Positions 36,901 to 44,700 of a stretch of 64,000 bases of DNA are shown here, piece after piece. Location: assembly GCF_020536995.1 (NCBI RefSeq), contig NC_068356.1:28025476-28089475 (forward strand), read 5' to 3'. The DNA comes from Dreissena polymorpha. Its lineage: Eukaryota; Mollusca; Bivalvia; Myida; Dreissenidae. The notes beneath the pieces are model-generated. The model did no database searches. It was not told the DNA's origin and worked only from the letters and a program-made list of their open reading frames with translations. Position numbers and translations under genes: made by a program. The first letter of the stretch is position 1, and every line of letters starts with the position of its first letter.

Positions 36901-39485
36901 TAGAGTTTGTGTTTTCCATGTTAACATCAAAGTGAAAAAACAGCAGGAACATTATGCTTACAAGTAAATACAATATTAAGACACCACAACCCTTATGCTT
37001 TGCAGATTGTTTGGACCAGAATGGACAATCTTTGTGAGGACATTTGCCAATATTTCTGTGGACGATGTTCACCCACCATTCACAGGCAACCTTCAGGCTC
37101 AGAAGGTGCTCTCCAAGTCGTACGTGTGGTGGCTTGATGACCCCTGGGCAGCACTCATTGCCATTACCGCCATCTCCATACTGCTGATCATTGTGGGAAT
37201 TATAGTACTTGTGTTCACTCATTCACGGTAAGCTGTCACTATTTTTTTATTATTCTTTTTATACGCTCCTTTTAAAAAATAACAGGGCTAATGTGGGAGT
37301 GCTCACCTGTGGCAATAAATAACAGGGCAAATGTGGGAGTGCTCACCTGTGGCAATAAATAACAGGGCAAATGTGGGAGTGCTCACCTGTGGCAATAAAT
37401 AACAGGGCAAATGTGGGAGTGCTCACCTGTGGCAATAAATAACAGGGCAAATGTGGGAGTGCTCACCTGTGTGGGAGTGCTCACCTGTGGCAATAAATCC
37501 AAGAGTAAAAATCTGTTCATCATGAAACTTAAGTTTATGGACATGTTTCGTTAAAGATTGATTAAGAGCCAGATAGTAAAAAAATTAGTGTTATTGGGCT
37601 GAAATCATTGCTGAAGTTGCTTTTAACATGCAGACTAAGCTTGGGACTCCATTTTTGGGCCAGTCAGTCGGCTCAAGTGCAAGATGATTCTTATCTAAAA
37701 CAGAATAACTATTTTCGCTCTAAACCTGGAATTCTGATGGGATTTTACATTTGACATTTTTTGTGTAGGAAGTTTACCTGCAGTAGTATCTTGAGATTTT
37801 CCAAAATTAGGTTAATTAAATTACATTAATATATTTAATTACTTTCAAGACATGGTTTCATGGTTGTTTATTGTTGTCTCCTTTTTTTCTACAAAAAAAA
37901 TCAAACCTCTTCCTCAGATCCATGTTGCCAAAACCTTTAAATGGACGTACTTTGTGAAAAGTTTGCATCTTTTTTAACGTTACAAAAAGTGCATTATAAT
38001 GGATAATTTTTTGCTTCAATGTCATATTTCCGTCTCTTTATAGGAAGTTTAATTAGAGTTTTACAGGGCATATGGCGAATTCATTGTTTCCTTCAACTTA
38101 CCTGTATAGTTTTCGTCAAATATTAACATTTATCTTTTTTTTAACTTACTCAAGAATATTGCTTCCACTGAGTCAATTGTTTTAAAGATGGGCATGTACT
38201 TCAGTCTGCTTATGAAATATTGTCATAAGCATAATAAGCTATTTATTTTGGTTATCTGTATTTTGGAACGTATTGCAAAACAGTTGTGTAAAGTACAACA
38301 TTCTCATCAAAACAAATATAGAATTAAAATGCCTGGATAACAAAAAGGTAGATTGTGAACCAATCTCGTCATATCTGCTCAAATTGATTGTTGATGAAGA
38401 CCTGTCATTAATTGTTTGTTTCATGTGATTGCAGGTACATGAAGTACATCAACAACTACCGCGTGTACCAGCAGGCCTACCCAGGACCAGAGTTTGTGGA
38501 GCCACCCAGCTTCCTTAGAGAATATGAAACACAGGTACATAACTACATAATAAGCCGTGCACTGGGGAATAGACTCAAAGATATATTTATCAATTTTCAA
38601 AAAATGCAAGCTGCACGACATAAATTCTACGAGTTTTAAGATTGGTGACTTCTCTCCAATCCTTGTGTCTTGTCAACTATGTCAAGTAAAATATCATTAT
38701 TATATTCAGCATTTTTTAGCGATGAGCATTATTAAACTTTTATCAGCATGTTGTGTTTTCAAATCACACATGATAAAGCAATAATGTCACCAACAGTTGA
38801 CTAGCAGGCTGTTAACTCAAGAGAGTTGATTGATATGGTTTTGCAACATGTGCTAGTTTTGGGCTCTGAAATATAAACTCACTTGATGACCAGCTTATTG
38901 TTAAGTAAAAGAAGTATTGCTAAAAAACTCATGCCTCTACCCTTAGTTGTTGATCGCAGTGACTCATGCCTCTACCCTTAGTTGTTGATCGCAGTGACTC
39001 ATGCCTCTACCCTTAGTTGTTGATCGCAGTGACTCATGCCTCTACCCTTAGTTGTTGATCGCAGTGACTCACGCAGATTATTGCACTGATTTCAGAGCCT
39101 GCAGATGTATGTACCACCTGACGAGGCAGTTCCAACAGGAGGGGAAGTGCACATGCACCTGTCTGCCGAGGGCATATCTGCAGTAGACACATCAGGGACT
39201 GCGGCCTTCAACCCTGTCTACATTGCGTAAGTTGTTGGTGTTTCTATGACGATGGGAATTAAGCTGTTGATCAGTTTTTAAATACAATTTTACGTAATTG
39301 TATCAATATCTTTCAAGTAGGCAATGATAAAATATTTTTGTGTTAAAATCTGTACATTATTTTTAATTAAATGCTTAAACATTTATGTTGATGTTTTGAA
39401 ACGCTAAATTGTATTTGTGAATTTCAGAGATGAGGAGCCTCAATTTGTTCAACACACGTACACAAGGGACACCACTCTGTTGTAA
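96..39485 (+). CDS. Long cadherin-repeat transmembrane protein (35 exons, 5' partial)
   Basis: This is a cell-surface adhesion protein of the cadherin superfamily. Exons with AG/GT borders: 96-228, 839-1030, 1405-1530, 2676-2858, 3510-3633, 4147-4467, 4699-4884, 5007-5136, 5396-5577, 5931-6058, 6760-6943, 7185-7313, 7570-7761, 8685-8813, 9148-9330, 9639-9767, 10133-10315, 10908-11033, 11771-11956, 12499-12810, 13169-13288, 13591-13783, 17201-17338, 17526-19490, 20382-20503, 20892-21142, 21365-21561, 21841-22068, 23244-23332, 23573-23671, 36491-36574, 37006-37227, 38435-38534, 39096-39226, 39428-39485. EC hallmarks recur: DATDxDN-type Ca sites, F-x-V/I-x-x-x-T-G-x-I strands and A-x-D. The usual DxNDNxP linker is mostly replaced by R-N-x-x-x-P-x-F. 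The first exon starts in the middle of an EC repeat, so the N-terminus and signal peptide lie upstream. Early exons contain single-base frame discrepancies (see findings). The class (PCDH15/Cad99C/CDH23-like) is inferred from the membrane-adjacent region only. Confidence 0.88.
601..838 (+). repeat. Degenerate tandem copies of the exon-2 splice acceptor
   Basis: The real acceptor and exon start (ggttttag|TTCCTGATCGAGG, 831-851) has close copies upstream at about 621 (ggttttagttcctaatccca) and 693 (ggttttagttcctaattgag), and a weaker one near 766. Spacing is about 70 bp. Confidence 0.65.
1710..2617 (+). mobile_element. Helentron/pearl-like element with about 173-bp core repeats
   Basis: It starts agctcatctattt and contains three to four copies of a core near 173 bp (ttaagttttgtgtttaggtc, then actaactatcataaggggac). 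It ends agatgagcgatctgccccg... with a small hairpin before gctctgtt. A poly-C run lies at 2400-2414. It is non-autonomous, with no coding capacity, and the same family lies at 14076-17120. Assignment to Helentrons is inferred from structure. Confidence 0.55.
2993..3190. mobile_element. MITE-2, TTAA-bounded, reverse orientation
   Basis: TTAA at 2993-2996 and 3187-3190 bounds a roughly 195-bp element with TTAACCCTTT termini. An internal hairpin (gagatgccac...gtggcgtctc) is present. Related copies lie at 8005-8224 and 47103-47315. Confidence 0.65.
3865..4110. mobile_element. MITE-3 copy (TTAACCCTTTCCC family)
   Basis: It starts TTAACCCTTTCCCACTCAG and runs through cagcataaaaccagaacagc to about 4110, losing clear similarity before exon 4147-4467. 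The best copy is at 54101-54625. A weaker fragment lies at about 6400-6588. Confidence 0.55.
5578..5930. other. Intron without recognised elements
   Basis: AT-rich intron of 353 nt. I see nothing beyond the splice signals. The introns 8814-9147, 9331-9638, 12811-13168, 13289-13590 and 20504-20891 are likewise featureless. Confidence 0.5.
6577..6759 (+). repeat. Tandem copies of the exon-11 splice acceptor (44-bp period)
   Basis: The unit gtgttgcag|ttacaagtgaaggt continues to ...aacataagctat. The real acceptor is at 6758-6759. Upstream copies start near 6707, 6665 and 6621, with a partial copy near 6590. The copied exon bases are followed by stops, so use of a decoy would truncate the protein. 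Confidence 0.85.
7185..13783 (+). CDS. Cadherin exons 12-22: phase-0 half-repeat exon pairs
   Basis: Exons 12-21 are 129, 192, 129, 183, 129, 183, 126, 186, 312 and 120 nt, all multiples of three and all phase 0. Each EC repeat is an exon pair: an A half starting near (D)xLxYxI and a B half that starts in the V-x-V-x-A-x-D strand and ends at the next DATDxDx calcium site. Exon 12499-12810 (312 nt) equals exactly 129 + 183, as if the intron between a pair had been lost. Exon 13591-13783 (193 nt) has one apparent base discrepancy just after its R-N-L-Y-G-P-E-W linker. Linkers seen include RAQPPVF, RNLNGPRV, RDLQNPVL, RNPSSPVF and RLQGPPQF. Confidence 0.85.
8005..8224. mobile_element. MITE-2 inserted at the TTAA of a MITE-1 end
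   Basis: TTAA at 8005-8008 and 8221-8224 flanks a 216-bp element with a near-perfect internal hairpin (gatgagacgccac...gtggcgtctcatc). The outer flanks, gggaaaacgacgg and TGCATGCACGTGAG, read as the two sides of one MITE-1 end. Confidence 0.7.
8224..8640 (+). repeat. 44-bp minisatellite grown from a MITE-1 arm (9 copies)
   Basis: Copies start at 8224, 8268, 8312, 8356, 8400, 8444, 8488, 8532 and 8576, each beginning atgcatgcacgtgagtgtca. The last runs on into normal MITE-1 sequence (cacaggctaatcagagacaa). The array lies in the intron before exon 8685. Confidence 0.9.
9838..9960. mobile_element. MITE-1 fragment
   Basis: It carries MITE-1 left-arm sequence (gtcccagatttgcctgtgca, then ctgtgcaggctaatcaggga). 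Confidence 0.6.
10346..10600. mobile_element. MITE-1, near-complete palindromic copy
   Basis: The left arm has cccagattagcctgtgcagt and cacaggctaatcaggga. The right arm repeats this in reverse complement before catgcattaagcc. Length is about 250 bp, with no coding content. Confidence 0.75.
11480..11640. mobile_element. MITE-1 remnant
   Basis: The remnant carries ggtttaatgcatgtacgtac and a decayed arm ending near 11640. The rest of intron 11034-11770 shows nothing I recognise. Confidence 0.4.
11990..12120 (+). mobile_element. Fragment of a C-rich-ended dispersed element
   Basis: The fragment starts tcccccgcctaatgcgcaag, followed by ctgtccatccatctgt-type low-complexity sequence. It resembles the 5' end of the Helentron-like group but is truncated. 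Confidence 0.35.
12290..12498 (+). repeat. Tandem copies of the exon-20 splice acceptor (34-bp period)
   Basis: The unit ggcttttgtag|gatgaactta continues cctatatcaactt. Acceptor copies lie at about 12329, 12363, 12397 and 12431, with one degenerate copy near 12463. The real acceptor is at 12497-12498, followed by gacaaacttgcctatatcaa. Confidence 0.88.
13806..14000. mobile_element. MITE-4 copy
   Basis: The copy carries ccatatgcggccagcgttgc, then gctctagaccaacctgcaca, and ends near catatggcataagactcac. Relatives lie at 41838-42035, 51205-51405 and 55445-55655. Confidence 0.55.
14076..17120 (+). mobile_element. Helentron/pearl-like element, 173-bp core, with nested insertion
   Basis: It starts agctcatctttt and holds about five core copies with an exact 173-bp period (seen at 14366, 14539 and 14712). 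It ends agatgagcggtctgcaccc with a GCACC...GGTGC hairpin, then tcttgttg. A second element (15526-16836) is inserted near its 3' part. Confidence 0.65.
15526..16836 (+). mobile_element. Second Helentron-like element nested in the first
   Basis: The 5' hairpin is tatgccccccgg...ggtggcatata. Core units of about 130 bp (aacattggccataacttttt, ttggcatgcatgtgt) are followed by shorter units rich in aaggtcaaggtcatccttca. The 3' end has TGTGTTT-ctgac-AAACACA, then tctcttgtt. Minus-strand relatives lie at 54135-54420 and 57236-57667. Confidence 0.65.
17526..19490 (+). CDS. Giant cadherin exon, about six EC repeats in 655 codons
   Basis: One uninterrupted 1,965-nt phase-0 exon carries about six consecutive EC repeats. 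The R-N linker recurs as RNVAPII, RISGPRF, RNPSAPRF, RNPNAPRW, RNIFPPVF and RNTNAPIW. Calcium-site motifs such as NDTDIGSNGEI and ATDGDNVNSNSGIL are present, and the frame is clean over the whole length. It is bounded by a tttttcag acceptor and a GTAGGG donor. All flanking repeats are split by introns, so the middle of the gene has lost about a dozen introns or was rebuilt from a spliced copy. The region has no internal signal peptide or transmembrane segment. Confidence 0.93.
19491..20145. other. Intron start, no clear element
   Basis: AT-rich intron. Around 19840-20010 short self-similar phrases (gccattggctaaaaattg, gccaaaaatg) suggest an old repeat. Nothing is coding. Confidence 0.4.
20146..20347. 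mobile_element. MITE-1 copy just upstream of cadherin exon 20382-20503
   Basis: Both arms are present (cacaggctaattggggatga; ctgcaggctaatctgggaca). The element ends about 35 bp before the acceptor of exon 20382. Confidence 0.65.
20382..22068 (+). CDS. Membrane-proximal cadherin repeats with canonical DQND linker
   Basis: Four exons (20382-20503, 20892-21142, 21365-21561, 21841-22068) switch to mixed intron phases, unlike the phase-0 upstream exons. They contain the only near-canonical linker I see, V-I-D-Q-N-D-E-S-P-K-W, and a full calcium motif A-I-D-R-D-A-G-N-Y-G-L-V-E-Y. The repeat at 20892-21142 includes cysteines (VVDCQLD, NKNCQL) and L-D-F-E-D-R-R-E-Y, the conserved LDxE strand. These features mark ordinary calcium-binding EC repeats close to the membrane. 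Phase was checked exon by exon and is consistent. Confidence 0.88.
21178..21262. mobile_element. MITE-1 fragment
   Basis: ttggcttaatgcctgtgtgt and gtcccaggctaatct are arm remnants. They lie about 35 bp downstream of the exon 20892-21142 donor. Confidence 0.5.
22093..23033 (+). mobile_element. Helentron-like element, about 150-bp core x5
   Basis: The 5' hairpin is tatacccccac...ggggggtata, followed by gtcggtcggtccg. Five diverged core units each contain tcttcaccaaacttggtcag and taggtca. The 3' end has GTCACA-tc-TGTGAC, then aaagctctagtt. A minus-strand relative lies at 61058-61284. Confidence 0.65.
23244..37005 (+). CDS. Membrane-adjacent (MAD-like) region, split by a 12.8-kb intron
   Basis: Exons 23244-23332, 23573-23671, 36491-36574 and the start of 37006-37227 code a non-EC region: V-Y-L-V-E-D-K-H-R-F-V-A-V-M, then an FRQAIQNKT segment, ICLIESVQHRTV, and TTGTDITFVLGDPD. 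The order (strand with D-x-H/N-R, helix, strand, then a G-T-D-I-x-F-x-x-x-D-P motif) resembles the ferredoxin-like membrane-adjacent domain of PCDH15/Cad99C/CDH23-type cadherins. That assignment is my inference from pattern memory. The intron from 23672 to 36490 holds the DIRS-like tandem inserted in a MITE. Confidence 0.6.
24033..29490 (+). mobile_element. DIRS-like tyrosine-recombinase element, copy A (fossil)
   Basis: This is a tyrosine-recombinase element of about 5.46 kb, most probably DIRS-like. The 5' end is an inverted repeat of sequence found at 35575-35745. Parts in order: left terminal repeat, a GC-rich CCGGTCA minisatellite, an Arg/Ser-rich frame (25772-25981), a long middle without confident domains, and a 3' region whose residues resemble the C-terminal box of DIRS recombinases (HExRxxxxxW, YWRxPxxxxxFYLR pattern). 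It is broken in many places (ten or more by eye). Compared with copy B it lacks about 0.5 kb internally. Near identity to copy B suggests a recent tandem duplication of an already decayed element. Confidence 0.62.
25099..25675 (+). repeat. CCGGTCA minisatellite in copy A
   Basis: It consists of permutations of ccggtcaccggtccggtcat with atgtcaccggt and ttgatcaccggt, dense in CpG and BclI/AgeI-like palindromes. The equivalent array in copy B (30555-31015) is about 120 bp shorter. Isolated CCGGTCA phrases recur further along the element. Confidence 0.9.
29491..35355 (+). mobile_element. DIRS-like element, copy B (fossil)
   Basis: This about 5.87-kb second copy is joined head-to-tail to copy A and nearly identical to it. 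It keeps two internal stretches missing from A (about 0.37 kb near 32610-32975 and about 0.14 kb near 33705-33860) and has a shorter CCGGTCA array. The parts and family are as in copy A. It is also broken in many places. It is followed by the right-hand inverted-repeat units. Confidence 0.62.
30555..31015 (+). repeat. CCGGTCA minisatellite in copy B
   Basis: It has the same motif set as the array at 25099-25675, with different copy number and order. The arrays have therefore changed since the duplication. Confidence 0.9.
35356..36231. repeat. 438-bp terminal unit in tandem (x2)
   Basis: Units at 35356-35793 and 35794-36231 are almost identical. Each holds the reverse complement of the DIRS-like left end (ggttggttaccgatttttgg through gcatacgataacaggt). 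Each also has a palindromic pair (aattattaaatacttacctg ... caggtaagtatttaataatt). Confidence 0.85.
37006..37227 (+). CDS. Cadherin transmembrane exon
   Basis: The exon runs from the extracellular juxtamembrane stretch (R-T-F-A-N-I-S-V-D-D-V-H-P-P-F) through W-W-L-D-D-P-W into a single hydrophobic helix rich in A, I, L and V (about 22 residues, near 37146-37214). A short T-H-S-R follows. Basic residues start immediately after the helix, in the next exon (R-Y-M-K-Y), which gives a type I orientation. The donor is CG|GTAAGC and splits an Arg codon. Confidence 0.93.
37275..37499 (+). repeat. 40-bp intronic minisatellite (about 5.5 copies)
   Basis: Copies of aacagggcaaatgtgggagt continuing gctcacctgtggcaataaat start at 37281, 37321, 37361, 37401 and 37441, plus a partial copy. 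They begin about 50 bp after the transmembrane-exon donor. The rest of the intron to 38434 shows nothing I recognise. Confidence 0.92.
38435..39485 (+). CDS. Cadherin cytoplasmic tail and stop
   Basis: Exons 38435-38534, 39096-39226 and 39428-39485 code a tail of about 95 residues: tyrosine-rich after the membrane (YMKYINNYRVYQQAYPGPE), then proline/acidic stretches (F-V-E-P-P-S-F-L-R-E-Y-E-T-Q, Y-V-P-P-D-E), ending D-T-T-L-L and TAA at 39483-39485. The last residues T-x-L fit a class I PDZ ligand, as in CDH23-type tails. No classical beta-catenin-binding region is evident. Phases are consistent across all junctions. Confidence 0.88.
38928..39071 (+). repeat. 35-bp intronic minisatellite (4 copies)
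   Basis: Copies of atgcctctacccttagttgt continuing tgatcgcagtgactc start at 38931, 38966, 39001 and 39036. The array ends about 25 bp before the acceptor of exon 39096. It is not derived from the exon. Confidence 0.92.
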
Positions 39486-40040
39486 ATATTGAGAACATCA
39501 CCTCTTGGTATCACCATAGCAACCAGCGTTAGTGTCAACCTACAGGACCAGATCTAGAACATCTTTCAGTGCTTTAAGTGTTTACGTTATGGGGAAAAAC
39601 GATTTTGTTAATGCATTTACTGTCTTGTGTGCTGGAAATATTTGAAAATATATATTGAAAAACAAACAGCTGTATATTATCAAGCTTATGTAGTGTATTG
39701 TGTAATACTGATGGTGATAAAAAATTTGAAGTATGATTTTACTGTAATGTGTGCCTAAAATTCAACAGAACAGCAAATAGATAAATATTGTCATATATAT
39801 AATAAAATTCTAATTATTTATCTTGCCCTTACAAGATATGTATATAAACACTTATAGTGCTTATTATGATTTTATATATATTTACCAATACTTGAATATA
39901 TTATGTTGTGCTATTAAATAGAATTTGTGAATTTACTGCAAATACTGGATACATTCCAAACATGTTGTCAGTCTCATTTTTATAGATGTATTTTTGATAC
40001 TAAATTATAATGAATGAATAAAGACACAATTTTGTATAAA
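39486..40040 (+). other. 3' UTR of the cadherin gene
   Basis: AT-rich sequence follows the stop and has no coding pattern. AATAAA occurs at 39801-39806 and 40017-40022. The second is followed by a GT/T-rich stretch (gtgtgtttcttctt), so the main cleavage site is probably near 40035-40045. Confidence 0.6.
40017..40022 (+). terminator. Likely polyadenylation signal AATAAA (cadherin)
   Basis: AATAAA spans the line end at 40017-40022, 532 nt after the stop. A downstream GU-rich element follows at about 40040. An alternative AATAAA lies at 39801. Confidence 0.5.
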
Positions 40041-41709
40041 GTGTGTTTCTTCTTATTTAAGCCCTGTATTTTATATGGTCCAGTCATGCTTGATATCTGC
40101 CTGCCTAGCTTTTTGTGTAAAACACTGATTGACCCATAGGGTTTCTTAAACAAATGAGTGGATAGCAAATGAGCTGACTGCTCTGTATAGATCTACTCTT
40201 GCTACATGTTGCACAAGACCCATTATCGCTTGACATGCTTTAAATGCTGCATAATCAACAGACACTAATTACACACAATCAGGCAACAGGGTTTTCCTTT
40301 TCCTGATCGATACAAAAAAATTCAGTTATCGTTCAAAGGTGATTTTTGGAAATTAGTAGACAGAAACATATTCTATTAGATTACTTTAGTACATACTTAA
40401 ATGACGCAAATATGACTGTTAAGTAAAATATTTTATGCAAGGAATGGATAAAGCTTCAGATGATTTCACTTAATTTACCTTTGACTTTCAATTCAATGCT
40501 TGCATCAGTTGTGTTATATACTCTATGCGAGAAAGTGTTATGCATTTTGATTAAAAATGATATTTTTGTACAGTAAAAATACTATTATCAGTAAGTGAAT
40601 TGTTTTTATCTTTAAAACATCGTGAATGCACTTGTAAGTATCAAAAACAATCGTCATATATGTCAATATCTAGTTAAAATAGCTAGTATATTTAAAAATA
40701 TATCAACATGGTAATCAGCCATTTTTTGTTCATATTTAAAATTTACCCCACCCACTATTATTGTATTGTATTTCACAATTATTGATCATATTCACATGAA
40801 ATGTTATATTATTATATTTGTTAGTCCCATAGGTGTGTATAAATGTGGTTAAGATGATTATTGTATCTAAACTGCTTTTCGGGTACAAATTGAAACATGT
40901 CATAATTGAAAAAAACATGTTTTTTGTACCCTTTTTTCACATATATAGTCATTTATTTTATTACATGTACAATATTTCACCAAAAAACTTATTATTTTAA
41001 TAAGAATAATATGTTACTGATTGCCTGATTGCTTATATGAAAAAGCTCACCAAAATCATGGAAAATATGTGTTGTTTGTGTAATTAGCGAAAAAACTGTA
41101 ATTTCTAGGTTTTTGGTCGGCTATCTTGGTGGCCATCTTGAATTTAGACCCCGTGGGCTTAACATTTTTCTTGGGAACAAACTTTTTCATTTGCGCAAGA
41201 CAATGTAGAACAACATCAGCATATTTAAAAAAAGGTTCCAATCATGCACCATGGGCCTCTGTTCCTACTAGACTAATAAACTGTATTAGATTTGCAAGAA
41301 TAAAACAAGTCAACAAAACTTCTTAAACTTTGAACATTTTGTAGCAAGAATCAAACAAAAACAATTTCATTAAATAAAAGCATATCAGATATTTAAAGAT
41401 CAAAGTGCATTTTCTGAGAAGCATTATCTCCACAGCTTGTATGTACAATTGCTAATAATTGAATCCATCACTACAATGTTCACAAACTCTTTGTCATCTC
41501 ATGGCAGATTCATCATCTTGCATGCTTCAGCTACCAGAAGCTTCAGACATTCTGCTAAGTCAACATTTTTTTATAGTACAGTCCAGTTACATCAACACTG
41601 AAGCATAGATAGATATAGGTAACTATATTGTTACATTTGATCGAATAAAGCAGTCTTCTTGGAGAAGGAAACATTCTATAAGATCCTCTTCATAGAAGTG
41701 ATAAGGCCA
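40041..41709. other. Intergenic region between the convergent gene ends
   Basis: About 1.7 kb of AT-rich DNA separates the cadherin 3' end from the RAD54B stop. I see no gene. A G/C-richer patch near 41105-41260 (tcggctatcttggtggccat) looks like a decayed dispersed repeat. Part of the stretch is RAD54B 3' UTR, but no polyadenylation signal stood out close to the stop. Confidence 0.6.
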
Positions 41710-44700
41710 TCAGCTACCGGCCTGCACTTCACTGTGGAACACAAAAGACACGTGATGTGCAGCCTCTGAGAGAAACCAGTCCTGTAACATTCCGAAATAG
41801 TACATAAATATAAGCCACTTCATGAAAACATGGGCAATATGCCATATGCAGCCAGGGTAGCTCTAAACCAGCCTGTGCATCCTGGTACGGAGCTACACTT
41901 GCTGCTTACAAGACCAGGAACATTGCGGACAGTGTAGTTACTGAGCAGACTGCACACTTGCACAGTTCTTTCTGAAGCTACAGTAGCCACATGGGGCATA
42001 AGACTAATTTTTGCATGCTGATGCTCATATTAATTCAAATGCTTTAACAAACGAGATACTAGTTATGTTAATTGTGTTTTTTGTATTGCCCATCCAATAT
42101 CTTCCAATCTCTTAGTGTGTACGGACAAGCACATTTTCCCTATATCAGTACATGTGTAATACAAATTAACAATTCTTTTATTCATACTGAAGACCACAAA
42201 CATGATATACCCACAAATATATGAGATTAAAAATCTATATGGAGTTTAAATCAACCAGTGTAAGGCTTATGTTAATTTCTACAAATTCAGTATTGACAGA
42301 ACAGACGTATCATCAGACAAAGCATGCACAAATGTATATAAATAAAGCAGCAAAAGTTTAACATATTATTGAACAGACATTTATTGATGTTTGTCACTTG
42401 TTAGTAAAAAGTAACACATGACATTTAAATTTTCTAGTTTTTAGTGCTTTGCATAATGTGCTAAACTTGCCATTATAAACATCCAGTTCCATTTTTATTT
42501 AAAAGATGTCAGCGCATAACTTGACAATGCAATGTGTGTATGCAATCATACCTGTTTTTCCACCAACACTGATGATGGCAAGTGCTTCCACTGAAGAAGC
42601 TCATCCATGGCAACATTATGGCGTCTCTGAAAATGTAATACTGTATGAGAAAGAGAAGAATACAACAGTGGCTGGGCGTAGAACAGGCATGGTAGAAGGT
42701 CAACATTTTTTAGCTGTGTTCTTAGGAAACTGGGCTTATTAAATGAATGTGCATAAATGAAAGTGCACTTTCTGCATTACCACAATTTTGGTTTAGAAGG
42801 GACTTCCTTGAAAAGAACAAATCCATAAAAACAAAAAGTGCCTTCCATGATTAGCCTATGCACAGACTTATCTGGGATGACACTATACACACATGCATTA
42901 GACCCAGTTTTCCACGAACATAATATATATAGTCTCTGAAAATGGAATACTGTACGAGATAGAGAAGAAAACAACATTAACTTGGCATAGGACATGCATG
43001 GTATAAGTGCAAAGGTCAACAAGTAATTAGTTGTCTCAGAAATGTACTTTAAGAACATGTTAAAATCATCTAAAACGTAACTGTTAACTTTCTAAATAAT
43101 TGACATAATTATGATAATAATATAATAATAATTTTCTAACAAAAATGGACTTCAAAGTTTGACCAGTCCCAGAATTGTCCCTATGTTAAGAATATTTGTT
43201 AATTCTCCACTTTAGCAAATTTACTTTTTCTTTTAATAAATGTGAAGGGAAGAAGAAAAAGATTTCAAATAATTTGCAAAGAAGAACAAAGTGGATATGA
43301 AATATTCCAACTTGGAAGTAAAAAACATGCAGTAAATAAAAGAAAATGAATACAAAAAAAATCTAAGCAAGACACAAACAAACATATAAATCAGGTTTTT
43401 CTGTAACAAAATAAAGGTTGAGTGCAATAAAAGCCTAATCTGTATGATCCATGCTCTGAAAAAAGAGGCTTATGAATGTGCATAACGTGTCATCCCAGAT
43501 AAGCCCCTGCAGTCTGCACTTTCCGTCTCAAATGGATTTTTGTCAAGAAAAGACTTCCTTTCAACTAAAAAAACATAAAAGTGGAAAGTGTTGTTACTGA
43601 TTAACCTGTGCAGACTGCACATGCTTATCTCAGACCACACTTTACACACATGCTTATTTCAGACCACACTTTACACACATGCTTATCTCAGACCACACTT
43701 TACGCACATGCTTATTTCAGACCACACTTTACACACATGCTTATCTCAGACCACACTTTACACACATGCTTATCTCAGACCACACTTTACACACATGCTT
43801 ATCTCAGACAACACTTTACACACATGCTTATCTCAGACCACACTTTACACACATGCTTATTTCAGACCACACTTTACACACATGCTTATCTCAGACCACA
43901 CTTTACACACATGCTTATCTCAGACCACACTTTACACACATGCTTATCTCAGACCACACTTTACACACATGCTTATTTCAGACCACACTTTACACACATG
44001 CTTATCTCAGGCCACACTTTACGCACATGCTTATTTCAGACCACACTTTACACACATGCTTATCTCAGACCACACTTTACACACATGCTTATCTCAGGCC
44101 ACACTTTACGCACATGCTTATTTCAGACCACACATTACACACATGCTTATCTCAGACCACACTTTACACACATGCTTATCTCAGACCATACTTTACACAC
44201 ATGCTTATCTCAGACCACACTTTACACACATGCTTATCTCAGACCACACTTTACACACATGCTTATCTCAGATCACACTTTACACACATGCTTATCTCAG
44301 ACCACACTTTACACACATGCTTATTTCAGACCACACCTTACACACATGCTTATTTCAGACCACACTTTACACACATGCTTATCTCAGACCACACTTTACA
44401 CACATGCTTATCTCAGACCACACTTACACACATGCTTATCTCAGACCACACTTTACACACATGCTTATCTCAGACCACACTTTACACACATGCTTATCTC
44501 AGACCACACTTTACACACATGCTTATCTCAGACAACACTTTACACACATGCTTATTTCAGACCACACTTTACACACATGCTTATCTCAGACAACACTTTA
44601 CACACATGCTTATTTCAGACCACACTTTACACACATGCTTATCTCAGACCACACTTTACACACATGCTTATCTCAGACCACACTTTACACACATGCTTAT

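Noticed and set aside
36833-37222. 129-codon minus-strand frame over the transmembrane exon
   Set aside because: It is antisense to a well-supported cadherin exon with clean splice sites, and it has no family resemblance.
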